Numbered from the stretch's first letter, positions 1 through 6,735 are shown. The stretch is 14,833 nucleotides of DNA from JANYLN01 sp041687575 (GCA_041687575.1 JAWLBS010000099.1:1-14833), one strand, 5' to 3'. Notes: generated by a model from the letters alone, not told the origin. A program made the numbers and translations.

Positions 1-15
1 GTAAACGCCGCCCGC

Positions 16-91
16 GGCCCCAACGGGGCCTTCCCTATGTGTTCGGCCCCCTTGGGGGGGCCTTCCTCAAACCACCTGCTCTGCAGGTGGT
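16..91. repeat. three consecutive GC-rich hairpins
   Basis: Three inverted repeats follow one another. Stem GGCCCC/GGGGCC lies at 16-21/25-30. A C-run/G-run stem lies at 45-51/54-62. A perfect 9-bp stem ACCACCTGC/GCAGGTGGT with a 3-base loop lies at 71-79/83-91. The first two share the flank GGGGCCTTCC. They lie downstream of the minus-strand membrane protein gene. They could be terminators for it or for a gene beyond the left edge, although no clear U-run follows. The rest of 92-237 shows no gene I can support. Confidence 0.5.
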
Positions 92-237
92 CGGTGATTA
101 CGCCCACAGCCACATCTCCATCACTGGGACCATCCCTGGCGATCCCTGACCCCTTCCACAATGCCCACATGACTCCTACAGGTACGCACGACTCCGCAGC
201 CCAAATGATGCCTGCCTCGAACGTCCGGCGACACCAA

Positions 238-257
238 ATCAGTTAGCTCCCCATTCC
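238..257 (-). repeat. stop-codon-overlapping motif, copy 1
   Basis: On the minus strand this reads GGAATGGGGAGCTAACTGAT. The TAA inside GCTAAC is the stop codon of the membrane protein gene. The 15 bases GGGGAGCTAACTGAT recur exactly at 2930-2944, and a two-mismatch version lies at 2991-3005. The motif therefore marks module ends in this RHS locus. Its function is unknown. Confidence 0.55.
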
Positions 258-814
258 CTCCTTGTCGCAAACAACCATACCCCAGCAGACCACGTGACAA
301 CGTACCATACTGAGAAGCTACCCGCTAACATGAGTGCTTCAACGCCCCCCTCCATGCCTCTTAGAGCAACGACGAGTACTGTCAACATGGCCGACACAAT
401 ACCGCTGCCAGCTACCCATCTTGCGGCAGACTTAAGAATTGCTCGCCCATCGTACGCGCCAAGAGCATAGCAAAACACAACTGCCCATATAGCCCATGAC
501 AGGATAGGCAGGAGCAGACCCAGAAGTATTCCTCTCGGGTGGCCGGGAACACTCTCCCACAGCATAACTAGCCATAGGAGGGTAGGAACGGCCATCGCTG
601 TTCCACCACTCACAGCCACCATTACTCGCTGCAAGCCTAATGCCCGCGTCTTAGCCGCCGCGGATACTGCTACTGCCTGGGACACTATATGTAAGGCGAC
701 CAGCATTAGTGCGTCTAGGCTGCCATCCAGGACAAACAGTGCAATGCATATTCCATACAATAGTCCTGCAGCACACAGGTAAGCTCCGACAGCCACCCAG
801 CCCTTTCGGTGCAT
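239..814 (-). CDS. six-helix membrane protein, candidate RHS immunity protein
   Basis: This 191-residue protein is not recognised as a member of any named family. It is almost entirely hydrophobic. Helices can be drawn at about residues 6-29, 33-54, 63-86, 95-118, 134-152 and 160-183, with only short polar loops and a short basic C-terminal tail (RREWGAN). The ATG start has a GAGG-containing stretch (GGTGAGGCGATG) about 10 bases upstream. It lies 116 bp downstream of the RHS gene on the same strand, the usual place for the immunity gene of a polymorphic toxin. That position, not homology, is the basis for the suggested role. A membrane-embedded immunity protein would fit a membrane-directed toxin such as a phospholipase. 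Its base composition is less GC-rich than the housekeeping genes to the right, consistent with acquired accessory DNA. The stop codon lies inside the shared GCTAAC motif. Confidence 0.75.
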   Translation of the reverse strand: MHRKGWVAVGAYLCAAGLLYGICIALFVLDGSLDALMLVALHIVSQAVAVSAAAKTRALGLQRVMVAVSGGTAMAVPTLLWLVMLWESVPGHPRGILLGLLLPILSWAIWAVVFCYALGAYDGRAILKSAARWVAGSGIVSAMLTVLVVALRGMEGGVEALMLAGSFSVWYVVTWSAGVWLFATRREWGAN

Positions 815-930
815 CAGTCATCGCCTCACCAATAACTGCTCTACTACACGGTCGCTAACCGACAGTAATAGCTCACTTGCCTCGCACATCTACAGTTAGT
901 TCGCCCACAGCGAACTAGCGACGCCCATCT

Positions 931-2880
931 TCAGATGAGCCAGCACTCACATTCACATATACTATACCACTGGGGCAAGTACTGAGTGTACATTTTAGTC
1001 GCAAAGTCCTCAGCATCCCTCAGCCGAAGCAGCTGCTCAGATGAACCATTGTCCAAAGGCTCCCAGAAGGACGGATGTTCAGGTCTCATCCATGGCCTGA
1101 GGCTGTAGCTTGCGGGTTTGAGGTTGGCGTTGTTGTTGTAGGGCGTCCCCTTGATTTGTGGTTCTGCCGTCCAAGCGGGTGCCGGTTTGCTGGTCTTCAC
1201 TAGAACCGCATGTGCGTAGTAGTCTTGCCAGGAATGGCTGAGCCTCCCCATCGCATCAAGTGCTTCCCTGCACGCCGCACGCCGGCTGCTAGAAGACGAT
1301 GCGTTCGAAGCAGCGCTCAGACCCGCATTCCATATACTCATCTCGGAAGCGAGATACGCAGCATATTGGGCCTTTGCGGTAGCAACTCCTACCCCGACGT
1401 CGCGGGTGTAGTGGCGACGCGAATCTCCGAAGCCTCCGCCAAACATGGAAAGCGCATCCTGAGATACGTTAGCCTCCTGCAGTCGGCTGTTCATGCGCAA
1501 GGAGCATTCCGAGTTAGGACATGGGTTAGCTACTTCCAGCCAACCATGAAGGGAGTCATCTGTAAGGGATCTGTGTTTCTGAGGCTTCCATAACCCTCTC
1601 GGGTCGGTATACTCTATTGGTGCGCTCCCGAGATACGCATACGTATTCATCCCATCCACATACCCCGCCGGATCCCTCTGCATCCACCGCCCAAGGCTCG
1701 GGCTGTACATCCGGTGCCGCACGTTGTAGAGATCCGTCTCGTTGTCGTGGAAGTACCCGGCGTAGCGGATCGGGTTGCCGGCGGGGCTGTCGCCGGCGAC
1801 CGTCATGTCCTCCTGGCCGGCGGCGGCGTCCCAGGTGCGGTAGACCCGGCACGTGCCGTACGGGTCGTACTCGTACCGCTCGACGACCGTGGTGCCCTCG
1901 CGAAGGCCGATCACGTTCCAGTTGGCGTCCTGCATGTAGTGGTACCGCCTGGCGCCGGCCGGGGTGCCGTCGAAGTCGGTGCACTCGCCGTCGCCGTCGG
2001 TGTCCACGTCCATGCAGATCGCCTCGTCGATGTACGTGGCGCCCCAGACGAACTGGCGGGTGGCCTGGCCGGAGCCGCTATCGATCTGCAGCAACTGCCA
2101 GTTGGCGTTGTAGTAGAAGTACTCCGTCCGGTCGCGGCTGCCGCTGTTGGTGACGGCCTTGCTGATCCGCCGGCCGAGGCCGTCGTAGGCGTAGGTGGCC
2201 AGATCGTCATACGGCGAGCCGGCCGAGGCGGCATCTCGCCGCACGGCCACCAGCCGGTTCCACGCATCGTAGCTGTACACGTACATGCCGTCATTCACCA
2301 TGTTGCCGGCCGCGTCGTAGGCCGGTTCGATCGCCAGGTCGCCGGCCTCGAACGTATCGCTGCCGATGACCTGGGTGATGCTGCCGCTGCCGGCCGGGTC
2401 GTAGCCGAAGGCGAACGCATCGCACACCAGCGGCTGCGCCGTGACGATGCCCAGCGTCGCCAGCCCGACCGCCCCTTCGGCGGGGCCACCGGCCAGCAGG
2501 CCGGCCCCGTTGCCGGCGCTGTCGTAGACGGTGGTCCAGACGCCGCCGATCTTGACGGCGATGTCCACGTCGTCGCCGCTGGTCCGCACGTACCAGTCGT
2601 GCGGCAGGCTCCAGTTATCGTACACGATCACCGGCGGGCCGGCCAGGCTGAAGGCGCCGTCCACCACCTTCCATAGTACGTTGTAGCTCGCGTACGGGGT
2701 CACCAGGAAGTAGTTGTTCTTATCCTGGATGCGGAAGGCGATCCCGCCGGTCCGGCCGTTGGTCAGCGTGGCGGTCACGGCAAAGTCGTCCTCCCAGAAG
2801 CCGTTGCGAGCCACCACGCCCAGGGGATGGCCGTCCCGCTCGTCCAGCTCCAGGGCACCGGCGGTGGTCGTGCTATCCAC
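931..2880 (-). CDS. RHS-repeat protein, 5'-truncated, with putative Zn-phospholipase/Het-C-like toxin C-terminus
   Basis: This 649-residue protein probably belongs to a polymorphic toxin or cell-surface RHS system. Residues about 28-158 resemble a concanavalin/LamG-like (DUF1080-type) domain (GGIAFR, NNYFLV, GAVGLAT). RHS/YD repeats follow at 186-345 (YSYDAWNRL, YAYDGLGRR, YEYDPYG), with a DVDTDGDGECTD calcium-loop-like insert at 291-302. The RHS-associated core is at 371-430 (RYAGYF, SLGRWMQRDPAGY, NTYAYLGSAPIEYTDPRGL). After DPRGLW comes a variable C-terminus, 431-649, with H436 (HRSLT), H490 (HYT) and LSHSWQDYYAH at 547-557. This pattern resembles zinc-dependent phospholipase C/Het-C domains, in which a histidine/aspartate helix binds metal. 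RHS proteins are normally well over 1000 residues, and this one lacks a signal peptide and most of its repeats. The GTG start is tentative. The frame is open only to a TAA at 2935-2937, inside the repeated motif, which suggests the gene was cut there. The C-terminal coding half is visibly lower in GC than the core. Confidence 0.85.
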   Translation of the reverse strand: MDSTTTAGALELDERDGHPLGVVARNGFWEDDFAVTATLTNGRTGGIAFRIQDKNNYFLVTPYASYNVLWKVVDGAFSLAGPPVIVYDNWSLPHDWYVRTSGDDVDIAVKIGGVWTTVYDSAGNGAGLLAGGPAEGAVGLATLGIVTAQPLVCDAFAFGYDPAGSGSITQVIGSDTFEAGDLAIEPAYDAAGNMVNDGMYVYSYDAWNRLVAVRRDAASAGSPYDDLATYAYDGLGRRISKAVTNSGSRDRTEYFYYNANWQLLQIDSGSGQATRQFVWGATYIDEAICMDVDTDGDGECTDFDGTPAGARRYHYMQDANWNVIGLREGTTVVERYEYDPYGTCRVYRTWDAAAGQEDMTVAGDSPAGNPIRYAGYFHDNETDLYNVRHRMYSPSLGRWMQRDPAGYVDGMNTYAYLGSAPIEYTDPRGLWKPQKHRSLTDDSLHGWLEVANPCPNSECSLRMNSRLQEANVSQDALSMFGGGFGDSRRHYTRDVGVGVATAKAQYAAYLASEMSIWNAGLSAASNASSSSSRRAACREALDAMGRLSHSWQDYYAHAVLVKTSKPAPAWTAEPQIKGTPYNNNANLKPASYSLRPWMRPEHPSFWEPLDNGSSEQLLRLRDAEDFATKMYTQYLPQWYSICECECWLI

Positions 2881-2929
2881 TATGCCCCCGGAGCCAATGA
2901 GGGCTGTTCCGAGTGCCCAAGCACGGAAT

Positions 2930-3010
2930 ATCAGTTAGCTCCCCAGTTCCCCTCCCATTTCCCCTTCCTCGAATGACCGGGAACGGGGAATCAATTAGCC
3001 CCCCATTGCC
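2930..3010 (-). repeat. stop-codon-overlapping motif, copies 2 and 3
   Basis: Two copies lie about 61 bp apart in direct orientation. On the minus strand, AACTGGGGAGCTAACTGAT lies at 2930-2948 and CAATGGGGGGCTAATTGATT at 2990-3009. Copy 3 contains the TAA stop of the lipoprotein gene. Copy 2 contains the TAA at which the open RHS reading frame begins. The stretch between them is G-rich (AAGGGGAAATGGGAGGGG) and has no gene. A relation to integron attC sites was considered because TAA falls inside GCTAAC, but the core does not match the attC consensus. Confidence 0.55.
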
Positions 3011-3453
3011 CCTTCAATCCAACATAAATCCACCCTAATAACTGTCGCATCGGCACCGAAATGAACCCGAACCGCAGGCCTGTTGCTATCTTCTACAGAC
3101 TGCCCTTCCATGCTTACGTAGTAGACGTACGAAAAGCCGATACGGTTCGGCATGTATTTCTGAGGCTCATAAGTGTCATTGATTTCATCAGGCGCTCCTA
3201 GCGTCGCCCTAACTGCATCGCATGCCATACCAGGGTGAACGTCACGCACACGCTCCAGGAACGTCTTCCCTCTGGGCATCTGCCTTACTCCCTCTTCCAG
3301 CGTGCAAGCATTCGAGGACGATCTAACGGCAGGCTCTTCTCCCGAGACCGCGTTGGTAGCACCGTGCCCTTCAGGCTCATGATCAGGTGTCTTGGAACAC
3401 CCCAAGCTAATACTCACTAGCCCAATTACCGCACCAAGGATTAGCCGCATCAT
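2995..3453 (-). CDS. putative lipoprotein with BamE/SmpA-like segment
   Basis: This 152-residue protein has an N-terminal hydrophobic signal (MMRLILGAVIGLVSISLGC) ending in a lipobox-like SLGC, so Cys19 is the likely lipidation site. The box is not canonical. A polar linker of about 45 residues follows. Residues 73-91 (HPGMACDAVRATLGAPDEI) match the spacing of the GM...V...LG.P signature of BamE/SmpA-like small folds, followed by a beta-rich half with aromatic residues (FSYVYYVSM) that fits the same fold. I chose the ATG at 3453 over the in-frame GTG at 3465 because GGAG lies six bases before the ATG. Its location between an RHS remnant and the RHS gene suggests either an orphan module partner or a displaced immunity gene. 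That role is an inference. It could equally be an unrelated envelope lipoprotein. Confidence 0.75.
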   Translation of the reverse strand: MMRLILGAVIGLVSISLGCSKTPDHEPEGHGATNAVSGEEPAVRSSSNACTLEEGVRQMPRGKTFLERVRDVHPGMACDAVRATLGAPDEINDTYEPQKYMPNRIGFSYVYYVSMEGQSVEDSNRPAVRVHFGADATVIRVDLCWIEGAMGG

Positions 3454-3479
3454 CTCTATCTCCACATGTCTAGCACCTC

Positions 3480-3506
3480 AATAACTAGGGACAGGCACCT
3501 GTTATT
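3480..3506. terminator. hairpin between RHS remnant and lipoprotein gene
   Basis: AATAAC at 3480-3485 pairs with GTTATT at 3501-3506, and AGG pairs with CCT just inside, with one bulged T. The arms enclose GACAGGCA. The element lies 27 bp upstream of the lipoprotein start. It could terminate transcripts of the decayed RHS copy or act as a short operator. The sequence alone does not decide. Confidence 0.3.
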
Positions 3507-3750
3507 CTCGCATCCGCGGTCTCTTTGTGCCGCCGTCCCTTCGGCCGACCCGGCGCGGCCGCAGACGCCGGCCCGGATGGGTCTCCAGCCGGGCGAGCCA
3601 CGTATCGCTGCCCAGGGGCCGGCGTGCGACACACAACATGGCAAAGCCCTCCGTGTTCCTTGCAATGGCTCCCTTGCCTCACGTACCGGTCGTGCGGGAG
3701 GCTGGAGTCATCGTACAGGATGACCGGCGGGCCGGCCATGGCGAACGTTT
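3507..3750 (-). pseudogene. decayed fragment of a second RHS gene (concanavalin-like domain)
   Basis: The minus-strand translation around 3750-3675 reads MAGPPVILYDDSSLPHDRYVR. It lines up with LAGPPVIVYDNWSLPHDWYVR at residues 79-99 of the intact RHS protein, and the DNA match over about 70 bp (3675-3745 against 2587-2657) is also strong. After the Arg the match in that frame stops. Weaker resemblance continues in another frame (a SAEGT stretch against PAEGA), as expected after frameshifts. Neither a start nor an RHS core remains. This is a relic of a paralogous RHS gene upstream of the present one, common where RHS ends have recombined. I am confident in the first 70 bp and only moderately confident in the rest. 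Confidence 0.65.
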
Positions 3751-3915
3751 GCCATTTTTTCGGGAGAGGTGGGGCTGGCCGTCGTTGATGGCGAAATGTG
3801 ACGGCGTCTGTGACGGGGGGCATCCGTCATTTTGTGATGGTGAAACAGGGGGCGGTTATGCAGCCCTTACAGGGCTGAACCAAGAAATGGGGGCCTGGTA
3901 CTGGAAGACCGGCCG
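3751..3915. other. intergenic stretch with one short hairpin
   Basis: I see no gene here. A 6-bp stem with a 3-base loop (AGCCCT TAC AGGGCT) lies at 3862-3876. The left side is the decayed edge of the RHS remnant and the right side runs into the 21-bp array, whose phase can be faintly followed back to about 3900. Confidence 0.5.
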
Positions 3916-4263
3916 GCGAGCGGGAATCCCCGGCCGCCCGTTGGGACGGCCCAGCTGCCCGCTGGGAATGACCGGCCAGCGCCCGGGAATCCCCCGCCCC
4001 CGGCCCGGCAGGGCCCCCCGCCCCCGCCCAACGGGCCGCGGCGTGGCGGGAATGACGCGATCCGGCCCTGGAATCGATGGCCGATTCCCGGGAATCAACC
4101 GCCGATTCCCGGGAAGAAATGTTCCATTCCAGGGAATGGCTCTTTGATGCCAGGGAGTGGTTCCGTGATTGCAGGGAATCAGCCGCCGATTCCCGGGAAA
4201 AAACGGTCGATTCCAGGGAATGGACGAGAAATTCCAGGGAATCAACGGTCGCTTTTGGGGCAA
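3916..4263. repeat. 21-bp phased array of palindromic ATTCCNGGGAAT cores
   Basis: About 16-17 units follow each other with an exact 21-bp period. The core is a 12-bp near-palindrome, ATTCCNGGGAAT, and is followed by a 9-bp variable spacer. Clear cores start at 4084, 4105, 4126, 4147, 4168, 4189, 4210 and 4231. The right half-core GGGAAT also appears in phase ending at 3927, 3969, 3990 and 4053, with degenerate units between. Cores at 4126, 4210 and 4231 are identical, and those at 4084, 4105 and 4189 are CCCGGG variants. Because 21 bp contains no stop codon in most frames, long heptapeptide-repeat ORFs appear on both strands. I regard these as by-products. Two helical turns per unit would place all cores on one face of the DNA, which suggests a protein-binding array. 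That function is inferred. Confidence 0.85.
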
Positions 4264-4379
4264 AATCCGGCAAATCGGGCCCCGCAGCCCCCCCGCCCCC
4301 TGCGGCATCCGGTCGCTAAGGATCTGCAAACGCGGCAGTTAGGGCGTTGCCCGATCCCGGGGCCGGGACCCTTCCGCTG

Positions 4380-4714
4380 CGGACCGTGCAGCGCGGAGGT
4401 CGCGACTCGCACGGCGGTCCGGCTTGGGGGAAAGCGGCGTCGTTGCCGCCGCAGTCCATATTGCCGCCGGACGATCCGCTCGGGATCGAGTGCCTTGACG
4501 CCGATGGACGCTTGGGGGAAAGCGGCGTCGTTGCCGCCGCAGGTTGTCGCCGGGTGATTGGCGTGATGTCCCTTTGAAGCCCGTAGGAAAGGCAAAGCGG
4601 CGTCTGCGGCGCCGCACTCCATAGCGCCGCCGATGGTGCCTGTCGATTCGCGGGCGGGGCACCGATGGCGACTTGATCCAAAGCGGCGGCTGGCGGCGCC
4701 GCACAGCGCGGCCG
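4380..4714 (+). repeat. ~88-bp hairpin repeat array, locus A
   Basis: The conserved segment is AAAGCGGCGTC, a short variable loop, then GCCGCAGTCCATA and GCCGCCGG. It begins at 4431, 4519, about 4594 and about 4680, so the spacing is 88, 75 and 86 bp. A degenerate leading unit covers about 4380-4430. Each segment folds as GCGGCG/CGCCGC. The unit at 4594 extends the stem through GCGGCGTC/GGCGCCGC. Linkers between hairpins are also shared (for example GCCGATGG and CGGTCCG). The same repeat occurs in the same orientation at 13070-13355. No transposase or protein gene is associated. Confidence 0.8.
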
Positions 4715-4876
4715 TTGTTGTCGTTGCCGTTATCCGCGTTTCATCCGCGTTCATCCGTGGCTGATATTGCCGTTGCTGTTGCCGTGGCCGTTTCCTGACC
4801 CCTGACCCCTGACCCCTGATCCCTGCCGTTCCCTGGCAACTGGCGACTGGCAACTCTGGCGGGCAGAGCCCGCCCT
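4715..4876. repeat. low-complexity intergenic repeats
   Basis: This stretch holds ATCCGCGTTTCATCCGCGTT, runs of GTTGCCGTTG, and a 7-bp tandem CCCCTGA repeated about four times around 4794-4826. It also holds a hairpin with a perfect 7-bp stem GGCGGGC/GCCCGCC at 4858-4864/4868-4874. Such strings look like dispersed non-coding DNA. I see no gene. Confidence 0.6.
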
Positions 4877-4893
4877 ACATGGCACCCGGCAAA

Positions 4894-4930
4894 GAACAAG
4901 GCTGCACGGTCTTGCCGTGCAGCCTTGTTC
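4894..4930 (-). terminator. strong terminator-like hairpin of the glycosyltransferase gene
   Basis: A perfect 16-bp inverted repeat (4894-4909 with 4915-4930) encloses a 5-base loop. It lies 26 bp beyond the stop of the minus-strand glycosyltransferase gene. On that strand the stem is followed by TTT and then GC, so the U-run is short. The stem itself is long enough to make intrinsic termination likely. Confidence 0.7.
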
Positions 4931-4956
4931 GTGTGCTTGTCAGAAGATTCGCGTCC

Positions 4957-6735
4957 CTATGCCACGCTTTGCACCTGTTGCTTGCGGATGGCGCGCTCGA
5001 TGGCGGGGATGACATAGTTCTGGGCCACCGCCGACCAGCCCATGTTGCGGGCGAGGCTCCAGCCGGTCTCGATCATCTGCTCGTGGTCGGCTGGGGTCTT
5101 GGGCAGGTTCTGGATGATCTGCTCGGCCACGCGGCAGGCGGTCGACCACTCGACCTTCTCGCGGGTGGTACGGTTCATGCGGAGGCAGTCGTCGATCGTC
5201 AGGTCGGCCCCGGCCGCGCCCAGGTCGCTGTAGTCGGGGATGATCAGGTTGCGGACCGGCTTGTGGCCACCGACCTCCTGGGCGAAGCCCGCGCAGCCGC
5301 ACACCTGCGTCGGCACGCAGATCCCGCCGAAGCTCAGCGGCTCGAGCTGGGCGATGCCGAACGGCTCGTAGGTGCTCTGGCCGAACTCCAGGTCGACGCC
5401 CTTGCGGATATCGAGGAACTCCATCTCTTCGGGCATCCGCAGGCCGCAGGTGGCGCGGCTCCAGCCGAACTGGTTCACGAAGATGATCTTGACGTTGCGG
5501 GCACGGGCGTTGAACGCCTGGATCTGGGCGTAGTACCACGCCTCACCGCCGGACATGTCGGGCAACCCCTCGCGGTGGGCGACGGGCCAGCCGTAGTCGC
5601 GCTCCATGTCGAGGATCTCTTCGGGGCGGCGGCGCGGCAGTTCGCTGGACAGCAGGAAGAAGACCGCCCGCTCGCCGGTCTTGCGGAAGTGGCGTTCGAC
5701 GTGGTCGAGGACCATCCAGTCGCGCCAGAAGCCCTTGGAGCTGACCATCCGCGAGACGTGGCTGAAGATGTAGTCGGGTTCGTCGCCGATCAGGTTGCGG
5801 CAGTACTCACGCAGTTTCGCCTTGCTCTCGGCTCGCTCGGCGGGGGTGATGTCGAAGGCCGGGATGCCGTTATAGGTCTTGTCGATGCTGGCGTAGCGGA
5901 AGTCGTCGGACAGGAAGCGGAGCTCCTCGACCACGAAATCGCCGACGGCCAGGATGTTATCGCAGAGCCTGCTGGCGTGCACGAGCGGGTACTTGTGATA
6001 GTCGGCCTGCGAGCCGAACACGTCGTCCATGTAGAGGCCTTCGCGCTTGGCGATCCGCAGGGCGTTGTAGAACATCACGTCGTGGGCCGGGTGCGACTCG
6101 ACGATCCGCCGGACCGGGGCGACCTCGTGGGCGTAGAACACGGTCGAGAACTCGCCCGGGGCGTTGACCATGGCTGCCAGCGCGGTGGGCATGCCCATGT
6201 ACTCGTGGGCGAGGATGACGGCCGGCTGGGTTTTGTTGGTGGCGTTCAGCGCCCGCAGGGCGGTGATGGCGGGTTCGGCGATGCGCATGTACTCGTCATA
6301 GTCCCAGATGTTCTCGTAGCGCATCGAGTCGATGCCGAACCGTTCCCACAGTTTGGCTTTGAACCGGTTGAGCTGGTCGCGGTTGAAACTGTGGATGTCG
6401 AAGAGCAGGACCTCGGCCTCGGCCTCGACGCCGCTGCGGTCGGGGGTGTACTTCCGCTTGCCGTAGATCACACCGACACCGAACTGCTGCTCGATGCGGC
6501 GGAAGGCCTGTGCGTAGGGCCCGCCGAAGACGCCGTCGACGCTGGAGTAGATCACCTTGCCGCCGACGCCCAGCCGCTGGTGGACGGGCCCTTCGATGCC
6601 GAAAAACGGACCTACCATGATATTGCGAGTCGCATACTCGTTGTAGGGCTTTGCGGTCAGCAGCCCTTCGAGCACCGCGCCGATACCGCCGATCTTGCAA
6701 ACCGCCTCGTGAGTGACGTGAACGACTGTGCGCAC
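4957..6735 (-). CDS. glycogen/starch-synthase-like GT-B glycosyltransferase
   Basis: This 592-residue GT-B glycosyltransferase is best compared with bacterial glycogen synthases (GT5) and related GT4 enzymes. These transfer glucose from a nucleotide sugar to an alpha-glucan in the cytoplasm. The N-terminal sugar-nucleotide loop KIGGIGAV is at 14-21, equivalent to K-T/V-G-G-L-A/G-D-V. HEYMGMP at 177-183 and YAHE at 201-204 lie on the N-terminal domain. YNGIP at 288-292 corresponds to the NGID motif. SRMVSSKGF at 328-336 resembles the SR...KG motif. EPFGIAQLEP at 457-466 is the C-terminal E-x7-E active-site motif. At nearly 600 residues it is longer than the typical 480-residue GlgA, so it may be a distinct subfamily. 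I chose GTG at 6735 because AAGGAAGG sits five bases upstream. A longer in-frame reading to 6849 has a different character and no ribosome site. The phosphofructokinase gene lies 337 bp upstream on the same strand. Confidence 0.85.
   Translation of the reverse strand: MRTVVHVTHEAVCKIGGIGAVLEGLLTAKPYNEYATRNIMVGPFFGIEGPVHQRLGVGGKVIYSSVDGVFGGPYAQAFRRIEQQFGVGVIYGKRKYTPDRSGVEAEAEVLLFDIHSFNRDQLNRFKAKLWERFGIDSMRYENIWDYDEYMRIAEPAITALRALNATNKTQPAVILAHEYMGMPTALAAMVNAPGEFSTVFYAHEVAPVRRIVESHPAHDVMFYNALRIAKREGLYMDDVFGSQADYHKYPLVHASRLCDNILAVGDFVVEELRFLSDDFRYASIDKTYNGIPAFDITPAERAESKAKLREYCRNLIGDEPDYIFSHVSRMVSSKGFWRDWMVLDHVERHFRKTGERAVFFLLSSELPRRRPEEILDMERDYGWPVAHREGLPDMSGGEAWYYAQIQAFNARARNVKIIFVNQFGWSRATCGLRMPEEMEFLDIRKGVDLEFGQSTYEPFGIAQLEPLSFGGICVPTQVCGCAGFAQEVGGHKPVRNLIIPDYSDLGAAGADLTIDDCLRMNRTTREKVEWSTACRVAEQIIQNLPKTPADHEQMIETGWSLARNMGWSAVAQNYVIPAIERAIRKQQVQSVA

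Noticed and set aside
2930..3010. Integron attC sites
   Set aside because: TAA falls within GCTAAC as in attC ends, but the GTTRRRY/RYYYAAC core is not matched, no paired inner sites are seen, and no integrase is in the window.
3916..4263. CRISPR array
   Set aside because: The unit is 21 bp with a 12-bp palindrome and 9-bp spacers, far too short. Cores are degenerate and no cas gene is present.
3827..4329. Heptapeptide-repeat proteins (DSRES..., IPGN...) across the 21-bp array
   Set aside because: Open frames occur on both strands and in several frames because a 21-bp unit preserves phase and seldom makes stops. No start signal or flanking domain supports translation, so the repeat is better explained at the DNA level.
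4380..4714. Insertion sequence or MITE with terminal repeats
   Set aside because: No transposase, no terminal inverted repeats around the array and no target-site duplication could be seen.
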